Shown: positions 35,862 to 45,449, counted from the stretch's first letter. The stretch is DNA of 64,000 nt from Mesorhizobium sp. M4B.F.Ca.ET.203.01.1.1 (GCF_004791025.1 NZ_SRUO01000020.1:1-64000), one strand, 5' to 3'. A program made the numbers and translations. Notes: generated by a model from the letters alone, not told the origin.

Positions 35862-36686
35862 CTATGCGAGCGCGGTTGGCGTCTCGCCGGCGAGATCGCG
35901 GAATTCGCGCACCAGATGCGCCTGGTCAGCATAGCCGCAATCGGCGGCGATCCCCGCCCAGTCGTCGAGCTGATGCTTGGACAGCGAGAGCGCCCGGTTG
36001 AAGCGCACGATGCGCGACAGCGTTTTCGGCCCGATGCCGATCGCGTCGGAAAATTTCGCCGCGAGATGCTTGCGGCTCCAGCCGAGCTCATCGGCAAGCA
36101 CGGAGACCCGCGTGCGTCCGCCAGAGCCAATGACTTGCCGGTAGGCCCAGGCGATCTCGGCTGACATCCGCTTCGCCTCCGCCAGCCTTGCTGCGACGAA
36201 GCTCTCGGCAATCGCGAAACGCGAGCTCCAATCCCGTGCCTCGCCGAGCCTTTCGCGCAGCGCGATGCCTTCGAGGCCAAGCACATCGTCGAGCCCGACC
36301 ATGCGGTCGGTCAGCTCGCTCATCGGCAGGCCGAAGAAGCGGCGGGCGCCGAGCGGGGTGAAGTTGATCTGGACGCAGCAGGCGCCGCCGAAGGATTGGA
36401 TCACCACCGGCCCGGCAAAGAGGCCGGCGGCAAAGCTGGCGAAGCGATCGTTGTCGCCGGGATCGCGCCCAAGCCCGATGGCGAAGGGCTCGGCGAAGCT
36501 GATCACCAGCGGCACGGTCAGCGAAGCATATTCGACATTGCGGGAGCAGACGGGCAGCATCTCGCGATAGCCGCAAAGGTCGGTGACTGAGCCGGCAAGC
36601 GAAGCGTCAGCCGCTCGCCGCACCATCTCGAACCTTGCGGCTAAAGAATGGTCCTGTTCATGACGGCGCTCTGTCTCGATCGACAT
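35862..36686 (-). CDS. AraC family transcriptional regulator
   Basis: A 274-residue regulator. The C-terminal two-helix-turn-helix domain covers about 170-265, seen in VSVLADELGWSRKHLAAKFS and IAADCGYADQAHLVREFRDL. The N-terminal 150 residues form a sensor of a DUF6597/AraC-like type, with the segment ACCVQINFTPLGARRFFGLP. The ATG at 36686 is preferred to a later-looking upstream start because no ribosome site precedes the longer one. Its place upstream of the VOC gene, in the same orientation, suggests it regulates that gene and itself. Confidence 0.85.
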   Translation of the reverse strand: MSIETERRHEQDHSLAARFEMVRRAADASLAGSVTDLCGYREMLPVCSRNVEYASLTVPLVISFAEPFAIGLGRDPGDNDRFASFAAGLFAGPVVIQSFGGACCVQINFTPLGARRFFGLPMSELTDRMVGLDDVLGLEGIALRERLGEARDWSSRFAIAESFVAARLAEAKRMSAEIAWAYRQVIGSGGRTRVSVLADELGWSRKHLAAKFSDAIGIGPKTLSRIVRFNRALSLSKHQLDDWAGIAADCGYADQAHLVREFRDLAGETPTALA

Positions 36687-36734
36687 CGGCAATCCTCGCC
36701 CGCCAAATCTAGCAGACCACATTCCGAAATCAAA

Positions 36735-36759
36735 AGCGCCCGGCTTGTGGCCGGGCGCT
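36735..36759 (-). terminator. Terminator after the small membrane protein
   Basis: AGCGCCCGG (36735-36743) and CCGGGCGCT (36751-36759) make a 9-bp stem. On the minus strand it is followed by TTTTGATTT, so it ends the small membrane protein transcript. Confidence 0.75.
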
Positions 36760-36789
36760 CCGGTTACCTGAGATCTGAATGTGCCTGAC

Positions 36790-36960
36790 TTAAGCGCCGC
36801 GCATCATGCAGCCGGCGGCAAGCACGATGTAGCCGATGAGAACAATCCACACTGCGGCAAGAGGAATGAACGCAAGAACGCCAAGAGCGGCGAGAACGCC
36901 GATGATGGCGATGACAAGGGAGATAATGAAAATAAGCTGAGTAGGTGCACTGAGATTCAT
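36790..36960 (-). CDS. Small two-helix membrane protein
   Basis: A 56-residue hydrophobic protein starting MNLSAPTQLIFIISLVIAII. Two membrane helices cover about residues 6-30 and 33-52, and the protein ends CMMRGA. The ATG has a GGAGG 8 bp upstream; an upstream ATG would add six residues. A terminator follows. Such short proteins of Hyphomicrobiales are uncharacterised. It shows no homology I can name and is separate from the adjacent TauE gene on the same strand. Confidence 0.7.
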   Translation of the reverse strand: MNLSAPTQLIFIISLVIAIIGVLAALGVLAFIPLAAVWIVLIGYIVLAAGCMMRGA

Positions 36961-37011
36961 GTGTGGCTCCTCCAACATGATTCGTACGCCGGCATTGTAT
37001 CAGCGGGGCCG

Positions 37012-37797
37012 TCACACACCAATCAGCTGGCGCAGCGGGTTCGCCGGGTCGGCGAGAAGCTTCACCGCCAGCGCCACGCAGACGACAACCAGCAGCGGCT
37101 TGATCAGCCGGGCGCCGATGCGGATGGCGAGGCTGGCGCCGAGGCGCGCGCCGAGGAACTGGGCGACGCCCATCATCAGGCCGATCTTCCAGTAAACGAC
37201 GCCGACGGCGGCGAAGATGGCGAAACCGCCAATGTTGGAAGCGAAGTTGAGCATCTTGGTGTGCGCGGTCGCCTTGAGTACGCCGTAGCCGGCAAGGCTG
37301 ACGAAGGCCAACATGTAGAAGGAGCCTGCACCGGGTCCGAAAAGGCCGTCATAGAAGCCGACAAGAGGTGGAACGATCAGTCCGAACAGGAAGGGCGACA
37401 GGCGCTCGGCGCGGTCGACATCGTTCATGTTGGGCTTGAGCGCGAAATAGAGCGCGATGGCGATCAAAAGCAGTGGCAGCAAGGCGCGCAGGAAATCACC
37501 AGGCACGATTGTAGCCAGCAAGGCGCCGACGGCGCTGCCGATTAACGCCAGCAAGGCGGACGGCAACTGCCGGCGCAGCTCGACATGGCCGTTCGCCGCA
37601 TAGTGGATGGTGGCCGACCCGGAGCCGAACATGCCTTGCAGCTTGTTGGTGCCGAGCGCGGCAGTCGGCGAGAAGCCCGCCAGCAGCAGCGCCGGAATGG
37701 TGATCAGGCCGCCGCCGCCGGCGATGGAATCAACGAAGCCGGCGGCAAACGCGGCGAAGGCCAACACGGCAACAGTCTGTATGCTAAGATCGATCAT
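37012..37797 (-). CDS. TauE/SafE (DUF81) sulfite exporter family protein
   Basis: A 261-residue integral membrane protein with about eight hydrophobic segments arranged as two repeats. It carries the family motif AAGFVDSIAGGGGLITIPAL near residue 20 and its counterpart PPLVGFYDGLFGPGAGSFYM near 137. Proven members move sulfite, sulfoacetate or other organosulfur anions. The ATG at 37797 is chosen over a longer frame. It is a single gene, diverging from the TerB gene with 114 bp between. A sulfur-related role would fit the DMSP-type genes in the region, but the link is speculative. Confidence 0.83.
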   Translation of the reverse strand: MIDLSIQTVAVLAFAAFAAGFVDSIAGGGGLITIPALLLAGFSPTAALGTNKLQGMFGSGSATIHYAANGHVELRRQLPSALLALIGSAVGALLATIVPGDFLRALLPLLLIAIALYFALKPNMNDVDRAERLSPFLFGLIVPPLVGFYDGLFGPGAGSFYMLAFVSLAGYGVLKATAHTKMLNFASNIGGFAIFAAVGVVYWKIGLMMGVAQFLGARLGASLAIRIGARLIKPLLVVVCVALAVKLLADPANPLRQLIGV

Positions 37798-37911
37798 CGG
37801 GGCTATGGGTCTTGCGGCGGGACGATATGCGCGCTTCGACCATGCCAACCCCGTTTGCGCAAGGCCGATTCCGCGCTAACTATCTGCGACGGAATCGCAA
37901 AGGGGAGGCCG

Positions 37912-38343
37912 ATGGCGATGGCACTGCTCGATCAGATACGCTCGATCTTCGACGGCGATCCCGGCGTGCGCAAGGTCGCGGACGATCCGGTCCTGTCGGC
38001 GGAACTGTTGATGCTGTTCCGCATGATCCTGGCCGACGGGTCCGTCTCGGAGAGCGAGATGGTCGCCTTCCGGCGCATCTGCAAGGAGGCGTTCGGCATT
38101 CCCGAGACGAGCATCGACAGCGTCATCGAATATCTCAACGACTTCGGCTACGAGACCAACGGCTCGCAGGCGATAGCGCTGTTCCGCGACCTCGACGTCG
38201 AGCGGCGCAAGCTGCTCGCCCAGCACATGGCCGAGATCGCCAAGGCCGATTCGAAGCTGGCCGAAAACGAGGTCAGGCTGCTGCGCCGCACGCTCGACCT
38301 GCTCGACATCAGCCCGGTCGATGTTGTGAAGCCGCAGGAATAG
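37912..38343 (+). CDS. TerB-like protein
   Basis: A 143-residue helical protein of the tellurite-resistance TerB fold. The repeated helical motif LLMLFRMILADGSVSESEM near residue 33 and AEIAKADSKLAENEVRLLRR near 108 carry the acidic metal-binding positions of the family. The ATG follows AGGGGAGG. No other ter gene is adjacent, so it is an isolated TerB and need not be involved in tellurite resistance. It converges on the ABC ATPase gene with a 32-bp gap. Confidence 0.8.
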   Translation: MAMALLDQIRSIFDGDPGVRKVADDPVLSAELLMLFRMILADGSVSESEMVAFRRICKEAFGIPETSIDSVIEYLNDFGYETNGSQAIALFRDLDVERRKLLAQHMAEIAKADSKLAENEVRLLRRTLDLLDISPVDVVKPQE

Positions 38344-38375
38344 CCGGTTTCGATAGCGGCCGGCAGGCTCGCTGT

Positions 38376-39998
38376 TTACCCTTGTTCCTGTAGTCTCCGT
38401 GCGATCGCCCGGTGCAAATCGGGCGCGGCTCTCACCAGCGCCCTGGCCGCCTCGGATTGCGGATGATCGAGTACCGCGCCGGTCTTGCCGCGCTCGACGA
38501 TCCTGCCCTCATGCATGACCAGCACCTCGTCCGTGATGGCGCGGGCGACGGTCAGGTCGTGGGTGATGAACAGGTAGGCGATGCCGAGCTTCTGGTTGAG
38601 CTCGGCGAACAGGTCGAGGATCTGGGCGCGGATCGAGACGTCGAGCGCCGAGACCGGCTCGTCGGCGACGACCAGCTTGGGACGGGTGATGATGGCGCGC
38701 GCGATCGACAGGCGCTGGCGCTGGCCGCCCGAGAATTCATGCGGATATTTGTCCATGTCGCGCGGCCCGAGGCCCACCTCGTGCAGCGCATGCGCCACCA
38801 GCTCGCGCCGCTCGGCATTGGCCGGCTTCTTGTCCAGCACGTGCAACGGCTCGGCGACCAGCTTCTCGACCTTCTGGCGCGGATCGAAGGAACCGTAGGG
38901 GTCCTGGAACACGACCTGCATGTCGCGCCGCGCCGGCTTCAGCTCCGCCTCGCTCCTGCCGGTGATGGTCTCTCCGCTGAAGCGGATCGTCCCCGAGGTC
39001 GATTTGTCCAGCGCCAGGATCATGCGGGCAAGCGTGGACTTGCCGCAGCCGGAGCGACCGACCAGCGCCACCGACTGGCCGGGCTCTATCGACAGCGAGA
39101 CGTCGTCGACGGCGCGGATGGGAGCGGCACGCCGGAACAGCGAGCTGCGTCGTCCCGGATAGTCGCGCGTCACGCCATCGACCTGCAGCAAGGGCCTGGC
39201 CGAGCCGGCGGTGTGGGGGCGAGGGCGGGCCGGCACATGCATGGAGGCCTGCGCCAACTGACGCGTATAGGGATGGAGCTGCCCAGACAGCGTGCGTGCG
39301 GTGTCGCCGGCTTCCATCACCTCGCCATGGCGCATGATGGTGATCTTGTCGGCCATCGCGGTCACCACCGCGAGGTCGTGCGAGATCAGAAGCAAACCCA
39401 TGCGGTTTTCCGCCACGAGATCGCGCAGCAAATCGAGGATCTGCGCCTGCAGCACCACGTCGAGCGCCGTGGTCGGCTCGTCGGCGATCAGGAGCTTGGG
39501 TTTCAGCGCGCAGGCGATCGCAATGACGACGCGCTGGCGTTGGCCGCCCGACAGTTCGTGCGGATAGCGCGACAGCGGGAATTTCGCCGAGGGCAGGCCG
39601 ACGCGGTCGAGTATTTTGCGCGCCTGCTCCTCGGCCTCGGCGCGGCTCGCCTTGGTGTGCCAGCGAATGCCCTCCGCCACCTGCTCGCCGATGGTCTTGA
39701 CCGGGTTCAGCGCCGTCATCGGCTCCTGGAACACCATGCCGATGTCGTCGCCGCGCAACGCACACATCTGGTCCTCGCTCGCCGCGAGGATGTCGATGCC
39801 GTCGAAAGCGACGCGTCCGCTGGCGCGTGCCGCGAAGGGCATGAGCCGCATCACGGCGAGTGCCGTCATCGACTTGCCGGAGCCGGATTCGCCGACCAGC
39901 CCCATCACCTCTCCGGGCGCCACCGCAAGCTCGACGCCTTTCAGGATCGGCGTGTCGCCGATCGAGAGCGACAGGTTCTCGATCTCGAGCAGGCTCAT
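38376..39998 (-). CDS. ABC transporter ATP-binding protein, fused DppD-DppF type
   Basis: A 540-residue ATPase with two nucleotide-binding domains in one chain, as in fused peptide/nickel importers. Domain 1 has Walker A GESGSGKS near residue 38, the signature LSGGQRQR near 163 and Walker B LLIADEP. Domain 2 has GRSGCGKS near 330, FSGGQRQR near 430 and LVVADEP. It energises uptake through the two permeases encoded just upstream. Its ATG overlaps the stop of the DppC-like gene by four bases (ATGA). It is the last gene of a five-gene minus-strand operon that begins with an M20 peptidase or the binding protein. The ligand is unknown. Confidence 0.93.
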   Translation of the reverse strand: MSLLEIENLSLSIGDTPILKGVELAVAPGEVMGLVGESGSGKSMTALAVMRLMPFAARASGRVAFDGIDILAASEDQMCALRGDDIGMVFQEPMTALNPVKTIGEQVAEGIRWHTKASRAEAEEQARKILDRVGLPSAKFPLSRYPHELSGGQRQRVVIAIACALKPKLLIADEPTTALDVVLQAQILDLLRDLVAENRMGLLLISHDLAVVTAMADKITIMRHGEVMEAGDTARTLSGQLHPYTRQLAQASMHVPARPRPHTAGSARPLLQVDGVTRDYPGRRSSLFRRAAPIRAVDDVSLSIEPGQSVALVGRSGCGKSTLARMILALDKSTSGTIRFSGETITGRSEAELKPARRDMQVVFQDPYGSFDPRQKVEKLVAEPLHVLDKKPANAERRELVAHALHEVGLGPRDMDKYPHEFSGGQRQRLSIARAIITRPKLVVADEPVSALDVSIRAQILDLFAELNQKLGIAYLFITHDLTVARAITDEVLVMHEGRIVERGKTGAVLDHPQSEAARALVRAAPDLHRAIARRLQEQG

Positions 39999-40864
39999 CG
40001 CTGCCGCCGCGATTTCGGGTCGAGGATGTCGGCGATGCCGTCGCCGAGCAGGTTGAGGCCGAGCACGGTGACGGCGATCGCCATGCCCGGGAAGATCGCC
40101 ATCCACGGCGCCACCACCATGCGCGTCTGCGCGTCGAACAGCATGCGGCCCCAGCTCGGCATCGGCGGCTGCGCGCCGAGGCCGACATAGGAGAGGCCTG
40201 CTTCGGCAAGGATGCCCAGCGCGAACTGGATGGTGCCTTGCACCAGAAGCAGCGTCGCGATGTTGGGCAGGATGTGCTCGATGGTGATCAGCGTCGGGCC
40301 CTTGCCGGCGGCGCGGGCGGCGAGAATGAACTCACGCGGCCAGATGGCCAGCGCGCCGGCACGGGCGACGCGCGCGAACACCGGAATGTTGAAGATGCCG
40401 ATGGCGATGATGGCGTTGATGGCGCCCGGCCCGAAGATGGCGGTGATCATGATCGCCGAAAGCAGGGCGGGGAAGGCGAAGACGAGGTCGTTCAGTCGCA
40501 TCAGCGCTTCGTCGGCGAGGCCGCCGCGCGCTGCCGCGAAGGCGCCGAGCGGAACGCCGACGCCCATGCCGATGCCGACCGCGACCAGCGCCACGGCGAT
40601 CGAGTTGCGGGCGCCGACCATGATCATCGACAGGATGTCGCGACCGAAATGGTCGGTGCCGAACCAGTGCGCCCATGAGGGCGCCAGGGTCTTGTCCGAG
40701 ATCACCAGCCTGGTGACGTCGTATGGCGTCCAGGCGTAGGAGAGGACCGCCACCGCCCCCACCAGCGCGGTGATGACGAAACCGACAAGGAAGGATCGGT
40801 TGCGGAACGCCTTGGCCAGAATGCCGGCCAGGGTCTCCTCGGGGATGTCGACATGCAGTGTCAT
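39995..40864 (-). CDS. ABC transporter permease, DppC-like
   Basis: A 289-residue inner-membrane permease with six predicted segments. It contains the GTDHFGRDILS motif near residue 70 that marks DppC/OppC-type permeases, and the EAA loop around AARAAGKGPTLITIEHILPN near 190. It forms the channel together with the DppB-like protein. Start and stop overlap the neighbouring genes by four bases each, which indicates strict translational coupling. The order on the minus strand is binding protein, DppB, DppC, fused ATPase. Confidence 0.93.
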   Translation of the reverse strand: MTLHVDIPEETLAGILAKAFRNRSFLVGFVITALVGAVAVLSYAWTPYDVTRLVISDKTLAPSWAHWFGTDHFGRDILSMIMVGARNSIAVALVAVGIGMGVGVPLGAFAAARGGLADEALMRLNDLVFAFPALLSAIMITAIFGPGAINAIIAIGIFNIPVFARVARAGALAIWPREFILAARAAGKGPTLITIEHILPNIATLLLVQGTIQFALGILAEAGLSYVGLGAQPPMPSWGRMLFDAQTRMVVAPWMAIFPGMAIAVTVLGLNLLGDGIADILDPKSRRQR

Positions 40865-41808
40865 TGCCGGCTTCTCAGGCGCGGATCGACGACCGCGTAG
40901 GAGAGGTCGACGAGGAGGTTGACGGCGATGACGGCGGCGACCAGCAGCATGACGACGCTTTCGACGACGATGAGGTCGCGTTGGGTGATCGCCTGGAACA
41001 GCAGCCTTCCGAGGCCGGGCAGGTAGAAGACGTTCTCGATGATGATGGTGCCGGCGAGCAGGAAAGCGAACTGCAGCCCGAGGATGGTGAGCACCGGGAT
41101 CATGGCGTTGCGCAGCGCGTGCCGCCAAAGCACGGCGCGGTAGGGCATGCCCTTGGCGCGGGCGGTGCGGATATAGTCCTCGTTCAGAACCTCGATCAGC
41201 GCCGAGCGGGCGACGCGTGCCAGGATCGCGGCTTGCGGCAAGGCAAGGGCGACCGCCGGCAAAAGCAGCGATTTCAGCGCCGGCCAGGCGCCGGCGCCCC
41301 AGCCGGGGAAGCCGCCGGCCGGTACCAGCCTGAGCCAGACGGCAAAAAGATAGATCAGCATCAGCGCGAACCAGAAGTTCGGCACGGCGACGCCGAACTG
41401 GGCGACGCCCATGGCGATCGCGTCGCCGGCGCGACCGCGCCGGCTGGCGGAAAACAGGCCAACCGGAATGGCGATGGCCGTGGACAGCGCCAGGGCGATC
41501 AGCGCCAGCGGCAGCGAGACGACGACGCGTTCGCGCACGAGATCGATGACCGGCACCGAATAGGTGTAGGAGCGGCCGAAATCGAGGCTCAGCAGCCCGC
41601 CCGCCCAATGCAGGTAACGCAAGGCCAGCGGCGCGTTGAGCCCCATCTGATTGCGCAGCACCTCGACCTGCTCGGCGCTCGCGTTCATGCCCAGCATTAG
41701 GCGCGCGGGGTCGCCCGGGATGATCTCGAGCACCGCGAACACCACCATGGAGGCCAGCACAAGCGTGGCGGCGGCGATGATCAGACGCTTCAGGAGGTAG
41801 GCACTCAT
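40861..41808 (-). CDS. ABC transporter permease, DppB-like
   Basis: A 315-residue inner-membrane permease of the DppB type. It starts MSAYLLKRLIIAAATLVLAS, contains the IIPGDPARLMLG segment near residue 30, and has the EAA-like loop IRTARAKGMPYRAVLWRHAL near 215. Six membrane segments are expected. The ATG has GGAGG within CAGGAGGTAGG as a ribosome site. It is 73 bp downstream of the binding-protein gene, with a hairpin in the gap. Confidence 0.93.
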   Translation of the reverse strand: MSAYLLKRLIIAAATLVLASMVVFAVLEIIPGDPARLMLGMNASAEQVEVLRNQMGLNAPLALRYLHWAGGLLSLDFGRSYTYSVPVIDLVRERVVVSLPLALIALALSTAIAIPVGLFSASRRGRAGDAIAMGVAQFGVAVPNFWFALMLIYLFAVWLRLVPAGGFPGWGAGAWPALKSLLLPAVALALPQAAILARVARSALIEVLNEDYIRTARAKGMPYRAVLWRHALRNAMIPVLTILGLQFAFLLAGTIIIENVFYLPGLGRLLFQAITQRDLIVVESVVMLLVAAVIAVNLLVDLSYAVVDPRLRSRQ

Positions 41809-41834
41809 CGGCACAACCTGCCGGAAAAGCAAAG

Positions 41835-41863
41835 GCCCCGGAAGCGGCTTTCGCCACCGGGGC
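41835..41863 (-). terminator. Intercistronic hairpin between binding protein and permeases
   Basis: GCCCCGG (41835-41841) pairs with CCGGGGC (41857-41863). On the minus strand it is followed by CCTTTGCTTTT. It probably acts as a partial stop or mRNA stabiliser, which gives more binding protein than permease. Confidence 0.65.
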
Positions 41864-41881
41864 GTTGCATTTCTCTCGAGG

Positions 41882-43363
41882 TCAATCCGACCACTTCACC
41901 TTGGTCAGATCATTGGCCTGAATCGGCGCGTTCTCCCACAGGCCTTGCAGCTTGGCGTCCCAAACGCCGACCTTCGGCAGTTCGTAGAGGAAGCCGACCA
42001 CGGCGTGGTCGGCGAGGATCTTCTGCGCCTCACCGAGCAATTCCTTGCGCTTGGCCTCGTCGGAGGTGAGGTTCAGATCGGCGATGACCTTGTCGAAGGC
42101 CGGGTTGTCGTAGTTGAAGTAATAGTCCTTGCGCGAATAGATATCGATGTCGTTGGGCTCGGTGTGGGAGACGATGGTGAGGTCGTAGTCCTTCTTGGTG
42201 AACACCTGGTCCAGCCACTGCGCCCATTCCACCGGCACGATCTCGAGATCGATGCCGACGTCGCGCAACTCCGAGGCGATGATCTCGCCGCCGAGCCGCG
42301 CATAGGAAGGCGGCGGCAGCTTCAGCGTCGCCTTGAAGCCGTTCTCGAGCCCGGCTTGCTTGAGCAGTTCCTTGGCCTTGGCGACATCATGCGGATAACG
42401 GCCGGTGAGGTCGACATAGTCCTTGTTGGCGGGCGACATGTGCGAGCCGATCGGCTGGCCGAGCCCCGCCGAGGCGCCATCGATGATCGCCTTGCGATCG
42501 AGCGCGTAGGAGATCGCCTGCCTGACCTCGACCTTGTCGAAGGGCGGCTTCTTGTTGTTGATCGACAGGATGGTCTCGCCCTCGGTCGAGCCGATCACGA
42601 CATGGAAGCGCGGATCGTCCTTGACCTGGGCGACGCTGTCGGGATCGAAGAAAGGGAAGGCCTGGATGTCGCCGGAAAGCAGGGCCGGAACGGCGGCGGC
42701 GGCATCGGGGACGATGCGGAACTCGGCCTTGTCGAGAGAGACCGGCGCGCCCCAGTATGCGTCAGATTTCACCAGCGTGATCGACGAGCCCTTGACCCAG
42801 TCCTGGAATTTGAACGGGCCGGTGCCGATCGGCTTCTCCTTGTTGGTGTCGGCCGATTTCGGCGACACGATCACCGCGTCGCCCCAGCCCATATTGTAGA
42901 GGAAGGAGCCCTGCGGGTTCTTCAGCGTCACCTTGACGGTGGCCGGATCGACGACATCGACCTTGTCGATCGCCGCGAACAGGCCCTTCTGCGCGTTGAC
43001 CGAATTGTCGGCGCGGGCGCGGTCAAGCGAGAACTTGACGTCGTCGGCGCTGAAGTCGGCGCCGTCATGGAATTTTACGCCGGTATGAAGCTTGAACGTG
43101 TAGACCTTGCCGTCGTCGGAAATGCTCCAGCTTTCGGCGAGGTCGGGCAGCACCTCGCCGTTCGGGCCGATGCGGGTCAGGCCTTCGAACACGTTGGCGT
43201 AGAGCACTTCGTCGATCGCCGCGGCAGCACCCGCGGTCGGGTCGAGATGCGGGGGTTCGAGCGGAATGCCGATGACGAGATCGGTACGCGCGGCAAAAGC
43301 CGAGGTGGCGGTGGCGAGCGCCAGAGCGGCGGCGGCGGCGAGAACGGTCTTCCACAATTTCAT
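41882..43363 (-). CDS. Peptide-type ABC substrate-binding protein
   Basis: A 493-residue periplasmic binding protein of the SBP_bac_5 (DppA/OppA) family. The signal peptide covers residues 1-24 (MKLWKTVLAAAAALALATAT...), cut after SAFA. Typical family segments are EVLYANVFEGLTRIGPNGEV near 55, KFHDGADFSADDVKFSLDRA near 100 and VRQAISYALDRKAIIDGA near 278. The ligand is probably a short peptide or similar amide; the M20 peptidase gene upstream fits that. Other members bind nickel-chelates, opines or heme. The ATG at 43363 has a GGGAGTTGCCCG context. Confidence 0.92.
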   Translation of the reverse strand: MKLWKTVLAAAAALALATATSAFAARTDLVIGIPLEPPHLDPTAGAAAAIDEVLYANVFEGLTRIGPNGEVLPDLAESWSISDDGKVYTFKLHTGVKFHDGADFSADDVKFSLDRARADNSVNAQKGLFAAIDKVDVVDPATVKVTLKNPQGSFLYNMGWGDAVIVSPKSADTNKEKPIGTGPFKFQDWVKGSSITLVKSDAYWGAPVSLDKAEFRIVPDAAAAVPALLSGDIQAFPFFDPDSVAQVKDDPRFHVVIGSTEGETILSINNKKPPFDKVEVRQAISYALDRKAIIDGASAGLGQPIGSHMSPANKDYVDLTGRYPHDVAKAKELLKQAGLENGFKATLKLPPPSYARLGGEIIASELRDVGIDLEIVPVEWAQWLDQVFTKKDYDLTIVSHTEPNDIDIYSRKDYYFNYDNPAFDKVIADLNLTSDEAKRKELLGEAQKILADHAVVGFLYELPKVGVWDAKLQGLWENAPIQANDLTKVKWSD

Positions 43364-43514
43364 CGGGCAACTCCCATCTTCTCAAACCGGGTGGATAGAA
43401 GCGTGATTTCGAGGTCGAGTAAATTGCGTTTCGTGCTGTCGGACAGCGCCAGGCGGAATGTTTTTCCCGAAACAGGCGGACTGGCCGACCTCCACTTGCC
43501 TGTTTTCGTATGGA

Positions 43515-44795
43515 TCAGTCCGCGACGGTGCCCCGCAACAGCACGTTGAGGCCGATCGCCATCACCTTGGCCGATTCCACCATGTCGGCGATGCCGACCC
43601 ATTCGTCGGGCCGGTGGGCCAGGTCGAGAATGCCCGGCCCATAGGCGATGCAGTCATAGATGTGGCCGATACGGGCGACGTGCTTCTGGTCGTAGGTACC
43701 GGGCGAAATCACATAGTCGGGCTCGCGGTCGAATATCGCCATGATGCCTTGCGCCACAGCTTTCACCACCGGAGCGTCGCGCTCGGTCATCAGCGGCAGC
43801 ACTTCCATCAGATCGCGGATCTCGTAGTCGAACTTCTTCCGCTCGCGCTTCAGCCGCTCCAGGATATCCGTCACCTCGCTCTTCACCGTGGCGAGGTCCT
43901 CCTCGAGCAGGAAGCGCCTGTCGATGGTCAGCCGGCAGGAATCGGGCACGTTGGGGGAGGGCAGGCCGGGACGAAAATCCTCGGTCTGGCCGCCATGGAT
44001 GGAATTGATGTTCATGGTCGAGCGCTTGGCGCCTTCAGGCACCACCGGCATGCGCGTCACCTTGCGGTCGAGGGCCGGGAACAGTTCATCCTCGAAGGCC
44101 TGCAGCACGGCGCCCATGTGGCGCACCGCATTGTCGCCGAGGAACGGCATCGAGCCATGCGCGATCTCGCCCTTGGTCTCGATCTCCGCCCACCAGACGC
44201 CGCGATGGCCAAGGCAGATGCGATCCTTGTTCAGCGGTTCCGGAATGATGACGTGGTCGACTTTCGGCTTCGAGAAATAGCCGAGCCTGGCAAGATGGGC
44301 GACCCCGCCGAAGCCGCCGGACTCCTCGTCGACCGTACCCGAGATCTCGATGGCGCCCGGGAAGTCCGGGAACACCTCCATGAATGCCTCGGCGGCGATG
44401 ATCGAGGCCGCCAGCCCGCCCTTCATGTCGCAGGCGCCACGGCCGTAGACCCTGCCGTCCTTCACCAGCCCGGCGAACGGATCGACGGTCCAGCCTTCGC
44501 CGGCCTCGACGACGTCGATATGCGAGTTGAAATGCACGCAGGCGCCGGCCGATCTGCCGTCGAAGCGGGCAACGACGTTGACGCGCGGGTAGCGGTCGGT
44601 GTCGCCGGGGGTGCCTTCGGCGCGGATGAACTCGGTTTCGAAGCCGCGCTTCCTCAGGCGCTCGCCGACATATTCGGCGCAGGGGCGATAGGCCTCGCCT
44701 GGCGGATTGACGGTCGGGAAGCGGATCAGGTCCGCGGTCAGCGCAACGAGGTCGTCGATCCGCGCGTCGACGGCCTTAAGGAGTCGTTCGGTCAT
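43515..44795 (-). CDS. M20 family metallopeptidase (ArgE/DapE type)
   Basis: A 426-residue zinc deacylase/carboxypeptidase. Metal-site segments are HFNSHIDVVEAGEGW near residue 80, the bridging Asp in GACDMKGGLAAS near 113, and the catalytic Glu with a ligand in DEESGGFGG near 145. A dimerisation domain lies in the middle. The protein acts in the cytosol on N-acyl amino acids or small peptides. It is transcribed ahead of the peptide-type ABC genes with a 151-bp gap, so it may process the imported compound. The ATG at 44795 is preferred over a longer frame. Confidence 0.87.
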   Translation of the reverse strand: MTERLLKAVDARIDDLVALTADLIRFPTVNPPGEAYRPCAEYVGERLRKRGFETEFIRAEGTPGDTDRYPRVNVVARFDGRSAGACVHFNSHIDVVEAGEGWTVDPFAGLVKDGRVYGRGACDMKGGLAASIIAAEAFMEVFPDFPGAIEISGTVDEESGGFGGVAHLARLGYFSKPKVDHVIIPEPLNKDRICLGHRGVWWAEIETKGEIAHGSMPFLGDNAVRHMGAVLQAFEDELFPALDRKVTRMPVVPEGAKRSTMNINSIHGGQTEDFRPGLPSPNVPDSCRLTIDRRFLLEEDLATVKSEVTDILERLKRERKKFDYEIRDLMEVLPLMTERDAPVVKAVAQGIMAIFDREPDYVISPGTYDQKHVARIGHIYDCIAYGPGILDLAHRPDEWVGIADMVESAKVMAIGLNVLLRGTVAD

Positions 44796-45017
44796 TCCTG
44801 AAGTTGAGCAGTGAAGCGGGCGACTGGCAAGCGCGACGGCGAAGTCTTTGAAACTACGTGTCGCGGCGGCAACTATGGCGGGAAAATCGTTCAAATTCGC
44901 TGCTTTGGATTGGCGAATTCATCAACGAGTGTGTGTTACTTCATTCACCTGCCGTTAAAATGCTGAAAAATCGCGTGATGGCAGGCATGCAAGGGGCAAT
45001 CAAAGGGGTTTGATCGC

Positions 45018-45449
45018 ATGAAAAAGACTGTTCTCATGGCAACGATACTGGCGACCGCGCTGTTCGGCACCTCGGTCGCAGGCAAGGCTGCCGCACTGGT
45101 GGCCAATATCGACGTATCCTCACAAACGATGACCGTCAGCAAATACGGCCAGGTGCTGTACCGCTGGAGCGTGTCCACCGCCCGCAAAGGTTACTTCACG
45201 CCGCGCGGCAGCTACCGCCCGCAGTGGACGGCCCGGATGTGGTATTCGCGCAAATACGAGATGTCGCCGATGCCATACTCAGTGTTCTTCCGTGGCGGCT
45301 ACGCCATCCACGGCACCGGTGCGGTGAAATATCTCGGGCGTCCGGCCTCGCATGGCTGCGTGCGCCTGCACACCGCCAACGCCGCGACCTTCTATTCGAT
45401 GGTGCGCGAAGCGGGCTACGGCAACACGCGCATCGTGGTCACCGACTGA
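45018..45449 (+). CDS. L,D-transpeptidase (YkuD domain)
   Basis: A 143-residue exported enzyme. A signal peptide of about 24 residues (MKKTVLMATILATALFGTSV...) precedes a compact YkuD domain. The catalytic motif runs from the His in YAIHGTG near residue 98 to SHGCVRLH near 114, where Cys117 is the nucleophile. It makes 3-3 cross-links in peptidoglycan or anchors outer membrane proteins to it. It lacks LysM or other extra domains. The start ATG follows AAGGGG. It precedes two tandem outer-membrane-like genes by 158 bp, which might be its clients. Confidence 0.9.
   Translation: MKKTVLMATILATALFGTSVAGKAAALVANIDVSSQTMTVSKYGQVLYRWSVSTARKGYFTPRGSYRPQWTARMWYSRKYEMSPMPYSVFFRGGYAIHGTGAVKYLGRPASHGCVRLHTANAATFYSMVREAGYGNTRIVVTD

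Noticed and set aside
37912..38343. Tellurite resistance operon
   Set aside because: Only a lone TerB-fold gene is present; terACDZ partners are absent.
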